From: Coprenecus sp949297365
GTDB lineage: Bacteria; Bacteroidota; Bacteroidia; Bacteroidales; UBA932
DNA length: 64,000 nucleotides
Reading direction: 5' to 3'
Assembly (NCBI GenBank): GCA_963931055.1
Contig: OZ006987.1
Coordinates: 1 to 64,000, forward strand
Below, in pieces: positions 26,343-34,525 of this stretch. The translations under genes were made by a program, and so were the position numbers. Each line of letters opens with the position of its first letter. Position 1 is the stretch's first letter. The notes under the pieces were generated by a model. The model was not told the DNA's origin, searched no databases, and saw only the letters and a list, made by a program, of their open reading frames with translations.

Positions 26343-26669
26343 TCAGTGGGATACTATCTTGAGTCCGATAATGGAGAGGATGAGGGTAGTGATGAAGAAC
26401 AGACGCAGAAATGTCGCAGGCTCATGTAAGAATATGATGCCGAGAATCACCGTACACACTGCACCTATACCGGTCCATATCGGATATGCCGTACCGATGG
26501 GAATGGTCTGTACCGCCTTGGCCAGGAGGGTCATGCTGGCAATAAGACACAGCAGGAAACCGGCTCCCCACAGCCACCACGCGGTGCCCGAAACCTCTTT
26601 CATCTTTCCCAAGCAGAAAGCGAATCCGGACTCGAAAAGTCCTGCAACGAAAAGAATAATCCAGTTCAT
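26343..26669 (-). CDS. small multidrug resistance (SMR) family transporter, SugE/Gdx-like
   Basis: 108 residues and four membrane helices. The start at ATG 26669 was chosen because the longer frame reads through the promoter. Conserved points include the helix-1 glutamate (AGLFESGFA), GTAYPIWTGIGAVCTVILGI in helix 3 and the FLHEP turn. These fit the SugE/Gdx branch, which exports guanidinium or quaternary ammonium ions as a dual-topology dimer. No guanidine riboswitch was recognised in the leader, so the substrate remains open. Confidence 0.85.
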   Translation of the reverse strand: MNWIILFVAGLFESGFAFCLGKMKEVSGTAWWLWGAGFLLCLIASMTLLAKAVQTIPIGTAYPIWTGIGAVCTVILGIIFLHEPATFLRLFFITTLILSIIGLKIVSH

Positions 26670-26695
26670 ATATCCGTGAATTTTATTTTGCGGTG

Positions 26696-26703
26696 CAAAA
26701 GTA
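26696..26703 (-). promoter_or_regulatory. -7 box of the SMR-mscS promoter
   Basis: Minus-strand TACTTTTG fits TAnnTTTG and lies 26 bases before the SMR ATG. Confidence 0.6.
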
Positions 26704-26732
26704 CACTTTATGTCGGAAACTTCTCTTACCAT

Positions 26733-27075
26733 TTGATAAAATCCTTAACGGTAAGTACGCGAGCGGTGTGTTTTTACAGTTATGTGATAATCAGACAGTT
26801 GCATAAAGAAGGTGTACTTTTCGCTCTACAGTAACCAGCCGAAAAGTACGCACTGTAGTCATAATATCATGTGAATCAGCGTGTTGCAATTTCGAGGTGC
26901 TACATTACTTACCGTTGACAACAGTACTGATGAATTGCCCGCATCAGATACAGAATACAAACAAGATAGATTTTTGTTGGATGATTTTGTGTATATGATT
27001 GATCATTAGTGTTTTTAAATCACGTTGAGATAGGTTTTTCTATTGTCTTGATAGTGAATACCGGGAGATATTCCG
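26733..27075. other. intergenic region with nested inverted repeats
   Basis: No gene. Outer arms aacggtaagta (26747-26757) and tacttaccgtt (26906-26916) are perfect reverse complements 148 bases apart. Inside, gtacttttcg (26814-26823) pairs with cgaaaagtac (26840-26849), and ctacagt (26825-26831) could instead pair with actgtag (26852-26858). The layout is MITE-like or leader-like. Confidence 0.6.
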
Positions 27076-27083
27076 TAATTTTG
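27076..27083 (+). promoter_or_regulatory. -7 box before a DNA-binding protein gene
   Basis: TAATTTTG matches TAnnTTTG, 22 bases before the ATG at 27106. The -33 element is weak. Confidence 0.6.
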
Positions 27084-27105
27084 CAAAAACGTATAATTAT
27101 TAATT

Positions 27106-27639
27106 ATGAAGATTAAGATTTTTAATGCTCCGGGGGATTTAAAACTGTTTAGAGGCCGGCTTTTTAATTTCAGGTTAATAGGGAACATGCGTTTTGGCAT
27201 GTACAAAGAAATCTCGTACAATGACATTAAGTCGTTCATTCAGGATTTCAGGGCTTTCCGAAAACACAGCACGGAAAGACCGCCGCTGCCTGAAGGTTCG
27301 GACTTCGCTATTCTGGAAAGGCTTTGCGAGCAGTACTATGTCTATGAGAGTACGGACAGGCTTAGGGACGGAATTGTACGGGAGGTGGAGGGGATAATCG
27401 ACAGGCTGCGGCATGACGGGAAGGCTCTGCAGGCTTTGGAAGACTGGCTGAATGCCTCACAGGACGGGATAGTAGCAAAAGTTAGGGAGAAGCATCCGGA
27501 ACTTACTGAACAGGACATCCGGCTGTTTTGCTACCTCTCGGCCGGCTTTACCCCGACAATGATATCTGTCCTGTTGGGCAAAGACAAAAGCGTGGTCTAC
27601 AACCGGACCTCACGCCTTAAAGCCAAGCTGAAGGAATGA
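27106..27639 (+). CDS. helix-turn-helix protein, C-terminal-type DNA-binding domain
   Basis: 177 residues. The C-terminal 55 residues (REKHPELTEQDIRLFCYLSA, then TMISVLLGKDKSVVYNRTSR) form the LuxR/sigma-like helix-turn-helix that ends many Bacteroidales TPR-type regulators (SusR/TPR-HTH group). The N-terminal part is charged and helical but too short for TPR repeats and has no membrane segment. It could therefore be a shortened member or a separate small regulator. The first 27 residues are basic and of lower quality; ATG 27187 (MRFGMYKEI) is an alternative start. It has its own promoter and is convergent with the next gene. Confidence 0.6.
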   Translation: MKIKIFNAPGDLKLFRGRLFNFRLIGNMRFGMYKEISYNDIKSFIQDFRAFRKHSTERPPLPEGSDFAILERLCEQYYVYESTDRLRDGIVREVEGIIDRLRHDGKALQALEDWLNASQDGIVAKVREKHPELTEQDIRLFCYLSAGFTPTMISVLLGKDKSVVYNRTSRLKAKLKE

Positions 27640-27640
27640 T

Positions 27641-28021
27641 TTACTGGAAATCGGAGAAATCCGCCGTGGAGTAGGCGGCCTGTGTACCGGCGGCGAGTTT
27701 ATCGGAGAGAGCGGTCAGAGAGTGTCTGCGCCGGTCGTTTTCAGGCAGAGAGGCCGCCATGCTGTCAATTACGCCACGCAGCCTTATAAGCAGGTCATAA
27801 TCAAAACCCTTGGTCTGCAAGTCTTTAATCATGATTTCAGTGTCAGCGGAGGCCAGTGAATCTATGTCTATGTCCAGTTCGTCCTTAAGTTCTCCGCATA
27901 TCTGCTGGATGGCAGAGCCGGTGTCTCCGCCGGACCGCAATCCGAGCAGGGTGCTAAGCATCCGTCCGAGCAAAATGCCGATCTGCTCAATCTGCCGTTT
28001 AATATAGTCCCGTTGCTCCAT
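27641..28021 (-). CDS. hypothetical helical protein
   Basis: 126 residues from ATG 28021; the longer frame reads through the acetyltransferase gene in another phase. It is amphipathic and helical (YIKRQIEQIGILLGRMLSTL) with an acidic middle, no signal peptide and no clear motif. A distant likeness to DUF6483-type proteins is possible but unproven. It starts 2 bases after the acetyltransferase stop, so the two are co-translated. No function can be named. Confidence 0.65.
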   Translation of the reverse strand: MEQRDYIKRQIEQIGILLGRMLSTLLGLRSGGDTGSAIQQICGELKDELDIDIDSLASADTEIMIKDLQTKGFDYDLLIRLRGVIDSMAASLPENDRRRHSLTALSDKLAAGTQAAYSTADFSDFQ

Positions 28022-28023
28022 GT

Positions 28024-28563
28024 TTACAGCAGTTTTTCGTAGGCCATGCGCTCGCCGGCATCGTAGCGGATGCGGCCGCAGTAGGTGAAGCCGAGGCGGG
28101 AGAAGACGCGCTGCATGTAGAAGTTGTCGTAGTTGGTATCGACCTTGAAACTTCGGATGTCGCGGGAAAGGGCCAGGTCGCAGACTGCCTGCATGTAGCG
28201 GACGGCCATGCCCTGACGTTTCCAGCGGTCGGCCACTGCCAGGCGGTGCAGTACCACGTAGGGCTGCCCGCTCAGCCACTGACCGTCCTGTAGTCCGCTG
28301 TATGCCGACTCTCCGTCGAAGACCACTGCACCGTAGGCGATGATGTCAGAATCATCATCAGACGGTACCAGCACGTAACCCCAGCCCCGGCGCACATCGT
28401 TCTCTAAAATCGGCACGGTAGGGTAGTTCTCGTCCCACTGGTGCTTGCCCTCGCGGTACATCTGTGCCTTGGCCTGCAGGATGATCTCCCAGATGACCGG
28501 AATCTCCTCCATCGTCGCCGGCCGCAGCCTGTAGTATCCGTTGTTTATGTGGATATCGTTCAT
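28024..28563 (-). CDS. GNAT-family N-acetyltransferase
   Basis: 179 residues covering a complete GNAT fold. It begins with YRLRPATMEEIPVIWEIILQ. The acetyl-CoA site is VVLHRLAVADRWKRQGMAVR (R-x-x-G-x-A variant, about 123-142), and FKVDTNYDNFYMQRVFSRLG forms motif B. It resembles Bacteroidales GNAT enzymes of unknown substrate with a HQWDENYP segment near residue 41. Its ATG overlaps the stop of the small membrane protein gene by 4 bases. Confidence 0.85.
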   Translation of the reverse strand: MNDIHINNGYYRLRPATMEEIPVIWEIILQAKAQMYREGKHQWDENYPTVPILENDVRRGWGYVLVPSDDDSDIIAYGAVVFDGESAYSGLQDGQWLSGQPYVVLHRLAVADRWKRQGMAVRYMQAVCDLALSRDIRSFKVDTNYDNFYMQRVFSRLGFTYCGRIRYDAGERMAYEKLL

Positions 28564-28763
28564 GCCTCAGGATTGCTGTCTGTATTTTGGCCTTGTCGTA
28601 TTTTGCTTCTCCGCCTGCGTACAGCAACTACGGCTGCGACACACAGGCACAGGGATCCCGTAGAGTAACCTGAATCATATCCTAGGAATCCGCATATCAG
28701 GAAGACAATACCGGCCAGAAGGAAGACTGATAACAGTATTTTGAATAATAAGTTCTGGTTCAT
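28560..28763 (-). CDS. small two-helix membrane protein
   Basis: 67 residues with two hydrophobic segments (LLFKILLSVFLLAGIVFLIC and SLCLCVAAVVAV) followed by a basic, soluble tail. There is no recognisable family. It is the first gene of a three-gene minus-strand set with the acetyltransferase and the helical protein. The upstream 240 bases hold two copies of a 75-bp palindromic repeat. Confidence 0.6.
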   Translation of the reverse strand: MNQNLLFKILLSVFLLAGIVFLICGFLGYDSGYSTGSLCLCVAAVVAVRRRRSKIRQGQNTDSNPEA

Positions 28764-28766
28764 ATT

Positions 28767-28841
28767 GTCACGTTACATTTTAGTTGTAATATAAGATACT
28801 ATCGTTCAAGCAATTGCTGCATGACGAAAATGTATAGTGAC
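28767..28841. repeat. 75-bp palindromic element, copy 1
   Basis: The left end (gtcacgttacattttagt) and right end (acgaaaatgtatagtgac) are imperfect reverse complements, with 14 of 18 positions pairing, around 39 unrelated bases. A second copy lies exactly 137 bases to the right. Confidence 0.8.
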
Positions 28842-28903
28842 GCATAGCCGGAAATGTAGGCCGCTCACAGGCATCTCTGAAGCAGGTTCCAGGAAACAGG
28901 CTT

Positions 28904-28978
28904 ACCACGTTACATTTTAGTGAAATCATAATTGATTATAAATCAAATTAATGCAATATAACGAAAATGCATAGTGAC
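28904..28978. repeat. 75-bp palindromic element, copy 2
   Basis: cacgttacattttagt (28906-28921) is identical to copy 1, and acgaaaatgcatagtgac (28961-28978) differs by one base. The central parts are not alike, so only the arms are conserved. The rest of the 28764-29002 gap holds no gene. Confidence 0.8.
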
Positions 28979-29002
28979 ATTCTTGGGAATGTGGGGCTCG
29001 GT

Positions 29003-29371
29003 TTATTTCATGAACACGAAGTAGACGGCCAGGATGAGGCAGACGAAGGCGGCGATGTGGTTCCAGTGGAAGGTCTGGCCTCTGAAGACCAGTATGGTAA
29101 AGGCGGTGAATACGGTCAGTGAGACGACTTCCTGGATGACCTTGAGTTGGACCAGGTTGAAGGGGCCGCCGTTGTCCACAAAGCCTATGCGGTTGGCGGG
29201 CACCTGAAACGAATACTCGAAGAGGGCGATGCCCCATGAGAAAAGGACGACCGCAAAGAGCGGCCAGTTGTCGATGAGCTTCATTTCCTGCAACTTGAGG
29301 TGTCCATACCATGCAATAGTCATGAAGATATTGGACACCACCAGCAGCAGGACAGTATAAAGACCTGTCAT
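29003..29371 (-). CDS. DUF486 (DMT-like) small membrane protein
   Basis: 122 residues and four membrane helices, the standard size and pattern of the DUF486 family. It begins TVLLLVVSNIFMTIAWYGHL and carries the conserved ALFEYSFQVPANRIGF motif and the QLKVIQEVVSLTVF segment. It is related in fold to drug/metabolite transporters; the substrate is unknown. It lies 18 bases after the nitroreductase and may be the last gene of the long carA-led train. Confidence 0.88.
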   Translation of the reverse strand: MTGLYTVLLLVVSNIFMTIAWYGHLKLQEMKLIDNWPLFAVVLFSWGIALFEYSFQVPANRIGFVDNGGPFNLVQLKVIQEVVSLTVFTAFTILVFRGQTFHWNHIAAFVCLILAVYFVFMK

Positions 29372-29389
29372 ATAATGTATATGGTAAAA

Positions 29390-30028
29390 CTAGTCGATGA
29401 ACCTTACTTTGGAGGCATCGCGGTCCTTTGCGGCAGGACTCTCGGCGGGATAGCCGAAACCTATGCAGTAAAGGAGCTCGTAGCCCTCTGAAAAGCCCAG
29501 GCGTTTCAGATAGTCGGCGGCTTCAGGCGACTTCATGAATCTTACCGGTCCGCCCAGGCAGCACGAGCTGATACCCATGGACCAGGCCGAGAGGATCATG
29601 TTCTCTCCGAGCAGGCCGCAGTCAATCTGTGACATGTCATAGGTGGGGTCGTGGGCGATGAATACCACGGTGGGAGCATTGCGGAACATATTCTTGAACG
29701 AAGGGTCCTCGGCTGCGCGGGGATTGGCCTTGACAAAGAGCTCAGTGACTCCGTCAATGAACTCGGGGGAGTCCACTACGCGAATCTCCCAGGACTGAAG
29801 GTTCTGTCCGTTGGGTGCGTTGATACCGCACTCGAGAATCGTCTTCATGGTGTCGCGTCCCACAGCCACGGGCTGATACTGACGCACACTGCGGCGGCTC
29901 ATAATAGTCTCGATTACAATGTCGGATGTGCTTTTATCGGAAGTGGCGGCACCGGTATTGCCGCTGTTGCAGGATGTCAATGCCACGGCGCACAGGACTG
30001 TGGCGAGAGATACGGTAAGCAGTTTCAT
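29390..30028 (-). CDS. nitroreductase-family lipoprotein
   Basis: 212 residues from ATG 30028. A lipoprotein signal ends at Cys20 (AVALTSC), followed by a Ser/Thr/Gly linker and an FMN-dependent nitroreductase domain: IMSRRSVRQYQ (FMN phosphate site), APNGQNLQSWEIRVV, and a C-terminal YPAESPAAKDR segment. Attachment to a membrane outside the cytoplasm is unusual for this family, although lipoprotein nitroreductases recur in Bacteroidales. The substrate is unknown. It follows the PLP enzyme by 13 bases and so may share a redox context with the Hdr-like complex upstream. Confidence 0.85.
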   Translation of the reverse strand: MKLLTVSLATVLCAVALTSCNSGNTGAATSDKSTSDIVIETIMSRRSVRQYQPVAVGRDTMKTILECGINAPNGQNLQSWEIRVVDSPEFIDGVTELFVKANPRAAEDPSFKNMFRNAPTVVFIAHDPTYDMSQIDCGLLGENMILSAWSMGISSCCLGGPVRFMKSPEAADYLKRLGFSEGYELLYCIGFGYPAESPAAKDRDASKVRFID

Positions 30029-30041
30029 AATGATTGATATT

Positions 30042-31334
30042 TTAAACAAACAGGTTTTCAATGCTTCTGATTATCTTCTCCCGGTCTTCTGACGGAGAAA
30101 TGACTAGGGACGGCTGCAGGTAATGCACCTTGCAGTCTTTCTTGAAGTGCTGCTCGCCACCTCCTGTGATATTGAGCATTATCACGTCGTCGCGGTCAAC
30201 GGCACCGGATTTCACGGCCTGCTCCAGACCGGCCAGCGCGGCACCAGAGGCGGAGTATATGTCCACTCCCTCCAGCTCTTTGAACATGGCGGCGCAATGG
30301 CGGATCTCGGCGTTGGTGACCGCATAGACATCACCGTGTGAGTCGCACAGACAGTCGTACACTCCTCCGGCGAGCGAATAGGGCGGACGTCTGTTGGAGA
30401 GCACCTTGGCGTCGATCATTGCGGCTTTCTGACGGGCCTCGTCGTCATCGAAGGGCAGCAGATCCCTCTGACCGGCCTTCCATGCGTCGTACATCGGCAG
30501 GAAAGGCACATTCTGTACCGTATGCAGCTTCATCTGAGCCGAACCGAAGCGACCGTCCTCCAGCAGACGAAGATTGGCCTCACGGGCCGCAATGGCGCCT
30601 GTGCCGCTGCCTATGGCCTGGAAGTATGCGTCGGGTATCCGGCCGATCTCCACAGTGGCAGAGAGCACGGTCGTACCCATGCCGTCGCGACGGGCCACAT
30701 TCTTGGCACCGCCCTCGTCAACGAACATCCCTGAGGATGCTGCTATCTGAGAGAGGGCTATGGCATCAAAATAATCACTGCCCTTGGGGGCGCAGACAAG
30801 CTTGACACAGTCCTTTATGGGTTTCTCGAACCAGAGAGCGTCGATATTGTCCTCCGGTACGCAGAGCAGCAGGGGTATGTCATTCTCCGAGCAGACTCTG
30901 GCGAAAGCCCTGGCCGTATTGCCGGCGGAAGCCACAGTAAGTATCTGCTTGCAGTCCAAAGGCAGACGGCCGCAGACCGAATAGGCCTCGGTCTCCTTGA
31001 ACGAGCAGGTCTTCATCAGTGCGCCTCTTTCGGGCCAGTAGCCTGAGAAAGCTATGTAGAGATTGCCCAGACCCAGGTGACGGGCCAGTCCCTCACTTCT
31101 GTATGTGACAGTTGTCGCCGAATCACGCAGCAGGCGGTGTACCGGCAGCCAGTCTGCGAAGCGGTAGAATCCCCAGTCGCTGCCCTTGACGTCTATCTGC
31201 TTCTTCTGATAGACCGCACGCACCAGCGACGGCTTGGGAGACTCCGGGTCGGCAAGCATCCATCCGGCATCAGGGAATACTCTTCCCGTGGCCACATTCA
31301 TCAGCGAGTACACTGTTGGAGTAAAACTTTTCAT
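30042..31334 (-). CDS. threonine-synthase-family PLP enzyme, candidate cysteate synthase
   Basis: 430 residues of the fold-type II PLP family. The PLP lysine is Lys113 in KTCSFKETEA, the phosphate-binding loop is ASAGNTARA (135-143), and a glycine-rich NITGGGEQHF segment lies near the C-terminus. The active-site sequence SFKETEA departs from the SFKDR-type motif of ordinary threonine synthase, and GYWPERGALMK is typical, as far as I recall, of the cysteate synthase branch, which makes cysteate from phosphoserine and sulfite. Cysteate is the head-group precursor of sulfonolipids in some Bacteroidales. The gene begins 24 bases after the Hdr-like operon, so a link to sulfur redox chemistry is plausible. 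Threonine synthase remains the alternative. Confidence 0.65.
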   Translation of the reverse strand: MKSFTPTVYSLMNVATGRVFPDAGWMLADPESPKPSLVRAVYQKKQIDVKGSDWGFYRFADWLPVHRLLRDSATTVTYRSEGLARHLGLGNLYIAFSGYWPERGALMKTCSFKETEAYSVCGRLPLDCKQILTVASAGNTARAFARVCSENDIPLLLCVPEDNIDALWFEKPIKDCVKLVCAPKGSDYFDAIALSQIAASSGMFVDEGGAKNVARRDGMGTTVLSATVEIGRIPDAYFQAIGSGTGAIAAREANLRLLEDGRFGSAQMKLHTVQNVPFLPMYDAWKAGQRDLLPFDDDEARQKAAMIDAKVLSNRRPPYSLAGGVYDCLCDSHGDVYAVTNAEIRHCAAMFKELEGVDIYSASGAALAGLEQAVKSGAVDRDDVIMLNITGGGEQHFKKDCKVHYLQPSLVISPSEDREKIIRSIENLFV

Positions 31335-31358
31335 GGCTTGTATATCGTTAATAAGTTA

Positions 31359-33161
31359 TTAATTCATATTCTGTGCGACAACTTCCGCAAAGTCGCTTAC
31401 TTTCTTGGGTGAATATGGTGAGAATGTCTTCAGGCAGAGCGGACAGGCCGTGACAATCCGTTCGGGAGAAGCGTACATGAGGTTGTCCAGCGAGTGCAGG
31501 GTGATGTCCTTGCGGTCCTCATAGGACAATGTCAGCGAGCCCAGCGAGCCTCCGCAGCAGATGCTCTCGTCGTGGTGCTTCTCAGCCTCAACCAGCTCTC
31601 CTGCGGCACCGAGCACCCTTCTGGGCTCCTTGTAGACTTTACAGCCACGTCCCAGCTCGCATGGATCGTGATAGACTATCTTTTCACCTGAGTTCTTGAT
31701 GTTTATCCGTCCCAGTCTCATAAGCTCGTCAAAATACTCAGTATAATGGACTATGCGTATACCCTTGAGGTCGTAGTTCTCGCGGAAGACCTTGTAGCAG
31801 ATGGGACAGGATAGCAGCAGGGTGGTGGCTCCGCTCTGCCGTATCAGTTCGGTGTTTTTCCGTATCATCTCCTGAGCCTGCTCATTGCGTCCGGCCAGGA
31901 TGAGCGGGCGGCCGCAACATATACCGCCGTCGCGGTCCATGAAGGTATATTCAATACCGGCTTTGTCCAGTACGGCTCCCACGGACTTGTAGATGACAGG
32001 CGTCAGCTGGGTCATGCAGCCGGCATAGTAGAGAACTTTCTCAGGTGACGGCTCCGGGGCTGAATATGTATTGAAGTATGAGTAGTCGCTTGCAGCGGGT
32101 ACGGCACGCATAGCCCTGAGACTCTGCTTTATATTGCATGAGTCCACATTGACGGGGCAGACGGCCACGCATTTGCCGCACATCAGGCATTTGTCGGCAC
32201 TGATCTCGCACTTGGCCCAGTTGCGGCGGCGCAGCAGTCGGTTGAAATATACGGTGGCATAGCGCAGGTTCTTCTTCTGGCTCATCATGGGGCAGGCGTC
32301 TATGCACATGCCGCAGTTGGAGCATGAGTATATCTGTGCCGTCGTATAGCCGTTCCTGGGATGGGATACCTTGATGCCGGCGTTGCGCAGCACTATCAGG
32401 AAGGCCTCGGTGGGGATGTGCATGTACCGGGTGAAGGGCAGCAGCACGAAGAATGTGCCGAGGAGTGTGGAGTAAGCCCACCAGGTAGGCAGGATGTGAT
32501 ATGTGTCGCTCAGGAAGTTGCTGAACAGCCAGTACATCGGGCGGGTAAGGAAGGAGCCTCCGGCTATACCGGCGGTGAAGCTCTCTGCCAGCAGTCTTAC
32601 AGGGAAAATGGCCCAGAGACAGTACATGGCCAGGCGGTCGGGCAGCTGGTTCCTGGTAGTCCTGCGCATACCGAATACCATGGAACGGATGCGCTTGAAC
32701 ATGGCCAGGAACACTCCGCTGAGCACTATCAGCAGGAAGAAATCCATCAGGAAGAAGAAGAACGAGCCTCCTATCGTATGGTCGGTCTCCATGACGAAGA
32801 AGCGGAAGAACACCGGGTAGTAGAATGTGGACAGCCTGTCCGGTACAAACATCCACGTCTCGATGTGTCCGAGGACGATGAGCATGAACCACCCGAAGGC
32901 GATGCTGGAGTGCATATAGCCCAGCAGTGGCTTGCGCTTCCATATCTTGGTATGCAGCAGGACATCGCAGATGATGTCCCGTAAGTTGATGATCCAGAGT
33001 CTGGGGTTGATCAGGGAGAGGAAGAACTTCTTTCTGTCCTTTGCCGGGAGCTGTATGATGACCCGGATTATACCGATAGCCAGATAGGAGAGGATGAAGA
33101 TCATTCCTATCATGAACGGAAGGACGAAATCGTGATATCCTGATATGAACCTGTCTTGCAC
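31359..33161 (-). CDS. HdrDE-like fusion: membrane cytochrome-b-type domain plus Fe-S/CCG domains
   Basis: 600 residues. The N-terminal 250 residues carry five to six membrane helices with histidines placed as in NarI/HdrE-type haem-b subunits. Two ferredoxin motifs follow (CSNCGMCIDACP, about 281; CLMCGKCVAVCP, about 322), then two CCG domains (YYAGCMTQ with GGICCGRP and SCPICY; DPCELGRGC with SICCGGS and CPLC). This is the quinone-facing electron-transfer subunit of a heterodisulfide-reductase-like complex. The start lies 1 base after the preceding small Fe-S gene, so they are coupled. Confidence 0.88.
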   Translation of the reverse strand: MQDRFISGYHDFVLPFMIGMIFILSYLAIGIIRVIIQLPAKDRKKFFLSLINPRLWIINLRDIICDVLLHTKIWKRKPLLGYMHSSIAFGWFMLIVLGHIETWMFVPDRLSTFYYPVFFRFFVMETDHTIGGSFFFFLMDFFLLIVLSGVFLAMFKRIRSMVFGMRRTTRNQLPDRLAMYCLWAIFPVRLLAESFTAGIAGGSFLTRPMYWLFSNFLSDTYHILPTWWAYSTLLGTFFVLLPFTRYMHIPTEAFLIVLRNAGIKVSHPRNGYTTAQIYSCSNCGMCIDACPMMSQKKNLRYATVYFNRLLRRRNWAKCEISADKCLMCGKCVAVCPVNVDSCNIKQSLRAMRAVPAASDYSYFNTYSAPEPSPEKVLYYAGCMTQLTPVIYKSVGAVLDKAGIEYTFMDRDGGICCGRPLILAGRNEQAQEMIRKNTELIRQSGATTLLLSCPICYKVFRENYDLKGIRIVHYTEYFDELMRLGRINIKNSGEKIVYHDPCELGRGCKVYKEPRRVLGAAGELVEAEKHHDESICCGGSLGSLTLSYEDRKDITLHSLDNLMYASPERIVTACPLCLKTFSPYSPKKVSDFAEVVAQNMN

Positions 33162-33162
33162 T

Positions 33163-33486
33163 TTACTTGTATATTTTGTTTATACTGAGAATAAGATGTC
33201 TGGTATTGATGCCTCTGGGACATACCAGAAGGCATTTTCCGCACAACATGCAGCTGCGGGTCATGGCCAGTGCGTCGGAGTCGCATCCGCGGCCCAGAAG
33301 CAGTATGACCTTCCGGAGGTTCATGTTCCCGTGACCGGCAGTGGGGCAGCTTGCCGCACATGAGCCGCAGGCCATGCACTTGAGCACATCCGGCTCCTCA
33401 GCGCAGAGTCTGTCGAACCTGGCTCTGTCAAAACGCTCCAGATTGATGGCCGAGCTGGGTGATATGCCGTATCCGAAATCAATCAT
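33163..33486 (-). CDS. small HdrC-like 4Fe-4S dicluster protein
   Basis: 107 residues with two CX2CX2CX3C motifs, CMACGSCAASCP (about 37-48) and CMLCGKCLLVCP (about 79-90), separated by a helical segment, as in HdrC. It would carry electrons between the flavoprotein and the CCG subunits. Its ATG overlaps the end of the HdrA-like gene by 8 bases. It is the second HdrC-type gene of the operon, so the complex has two dicluster subunits. Confidence 0.87.
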   Translation of the reverse strand: MIDFGYGISPSSAINLERFDRARFDRLCAEEPDVLKCMACGSCAASCPTAGHGNMNLRKVILLLGRGCDSDALAMTRSCMLCGKCLLVCPRGINTRHLILSINKIYK

Positions 33487-34507
33487 TGTCCCTGAGGTAT
33501 TCGTTAATGCTCATAGCGGCGGCCTTTGCTTCCGCTACAGTATCCGGAATGGTCTTCGGCCCGGTGCAGGCTCCGGCATAGAAGATACCGGCGGCGTAGG
33601 AACTCTGGGCCTGAGTCATGGAGTCCTTGGGCTTGAGGAAGCCGTCCTCCATGGTTGAGAGCTCCAGGGCCCTGACTATAGGAGCCACGGCGGTGTTCCG
33701 GGTCATCCCTGCCATCAGCACCAGCAGGTCCAGTGTCACCCTGAGCGGCTTTCCGGCCAGAGTGTCCTCAGCCTTGACGAAGAGATGTCCGTCCTTGTCC
33801 TCCGAGACTTCCGAGACACGTCCGCGCACGAAGATTATTCCATATTTTTTCTGGGCTTCCAGATACATGTCCTCATATCCACGGCCGAACATCCTCAGGT
33901 CCATATAGAAGCAGTAGACCACTGCATCCGGAAAACGTTCCTTGATCTCACAGGCCTGCTTTACCGCAGTGGCGCAGCATACCTTGGAGCAGTAGCGGTT
34001 GCCCACCTTCTCGTCGCGGGAGCCTACGCAGTGTACGAAGCCTATCCGGCGCGGACTGTCAATGGCCGGTACGGGTATGCCTGAAAACCAGTCTTCCAGG
34101 TCCGCATTGGTGATCACCCTGTCATAGATGCCGTAGCCGTATTCTTCTTTCCTGGAGGCATCGAACAGGGAGAAACCGGTAGTCAGCAGCAGGGCGTCAG
34201 CCAGAACCGACATACCGTTGGACAGGATGATGTTGTAGCCCCTTTCCAGACGGTTGAGCTGGGTCACCTCAGTGCCGGTGAACCATTTCACCCGGCCCAT
34301 TGAGGCCGTCATCTGACCGAGTACGTCTCCGGCCGGAGTACCGTAGGGAAAAAGTCTGTCCCATCTGGCCAGATGTCCTCCCAGACGGTCTTCTTTCTCA
34401 ATCAGGAAGACTGTATATCCCAGTGAGTCAAGGGTACGTGAGGCTTCTATTCCGGCAGGGCCTCCGCCGATTACCACTATATTTTTCTGTTGATTCTTAG
34501 GTTCCAT
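33479..34507 (-). CDS. HdrA-like FAD oxidoreductase (short form)
   Basis: 342 residues from ATG 34507; the TTG two codons earlier is less likely. The FAD site is VVIGGGPAGIEASRTLDSLG (about 10-29). A cysteine cluster FVHCVGSRDEK and YCSKVCCATAVKQ (about 180-205) matches the cluster ligand motif of HdrA. It is about half the length of archaeal HdrA, lacking the ferredoxin domains, and in this it resembles QmoA-type proteins. It would take electrons from NAD(P)H or a ferredoxin-like partner or split them. It lies between HdrB- and HdrC-like genes. Confidence 0.86.
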   Translation of the reverse strand: MEPKNQQKNIVVIGGGPAGIEASRTLDSLGYTVFLIEKEDRLGGHLARWDRLFPYGTPAGDVLGQMTASMGRVKWFTGTEVTQLNRLERGYNIILSNGMSVLADALLLTTGFSLFDASRKEEYGYGIYDRVITNADLEDWFSGIPVPAIDSPRRIGFVHCVGSRDEKVGNRYCSKVCCATAVKQACEIKERFPDAVVYCFYMDLRMFGRGYEDMYLEAQKKYGIIFVRGRVSEVSEDKDGHLFVKAEDTLAGKPLRVTLDLLVLMAGMTRNTAVAPIVRALELSTMEDGFLKPKDSMTQAQSSYAAGIFYAGACTGPKTIPDTVAEAKAAAMSINEYLRDND

Positions 34508-34525
34508 ATTCAATCGGTATGAGGA

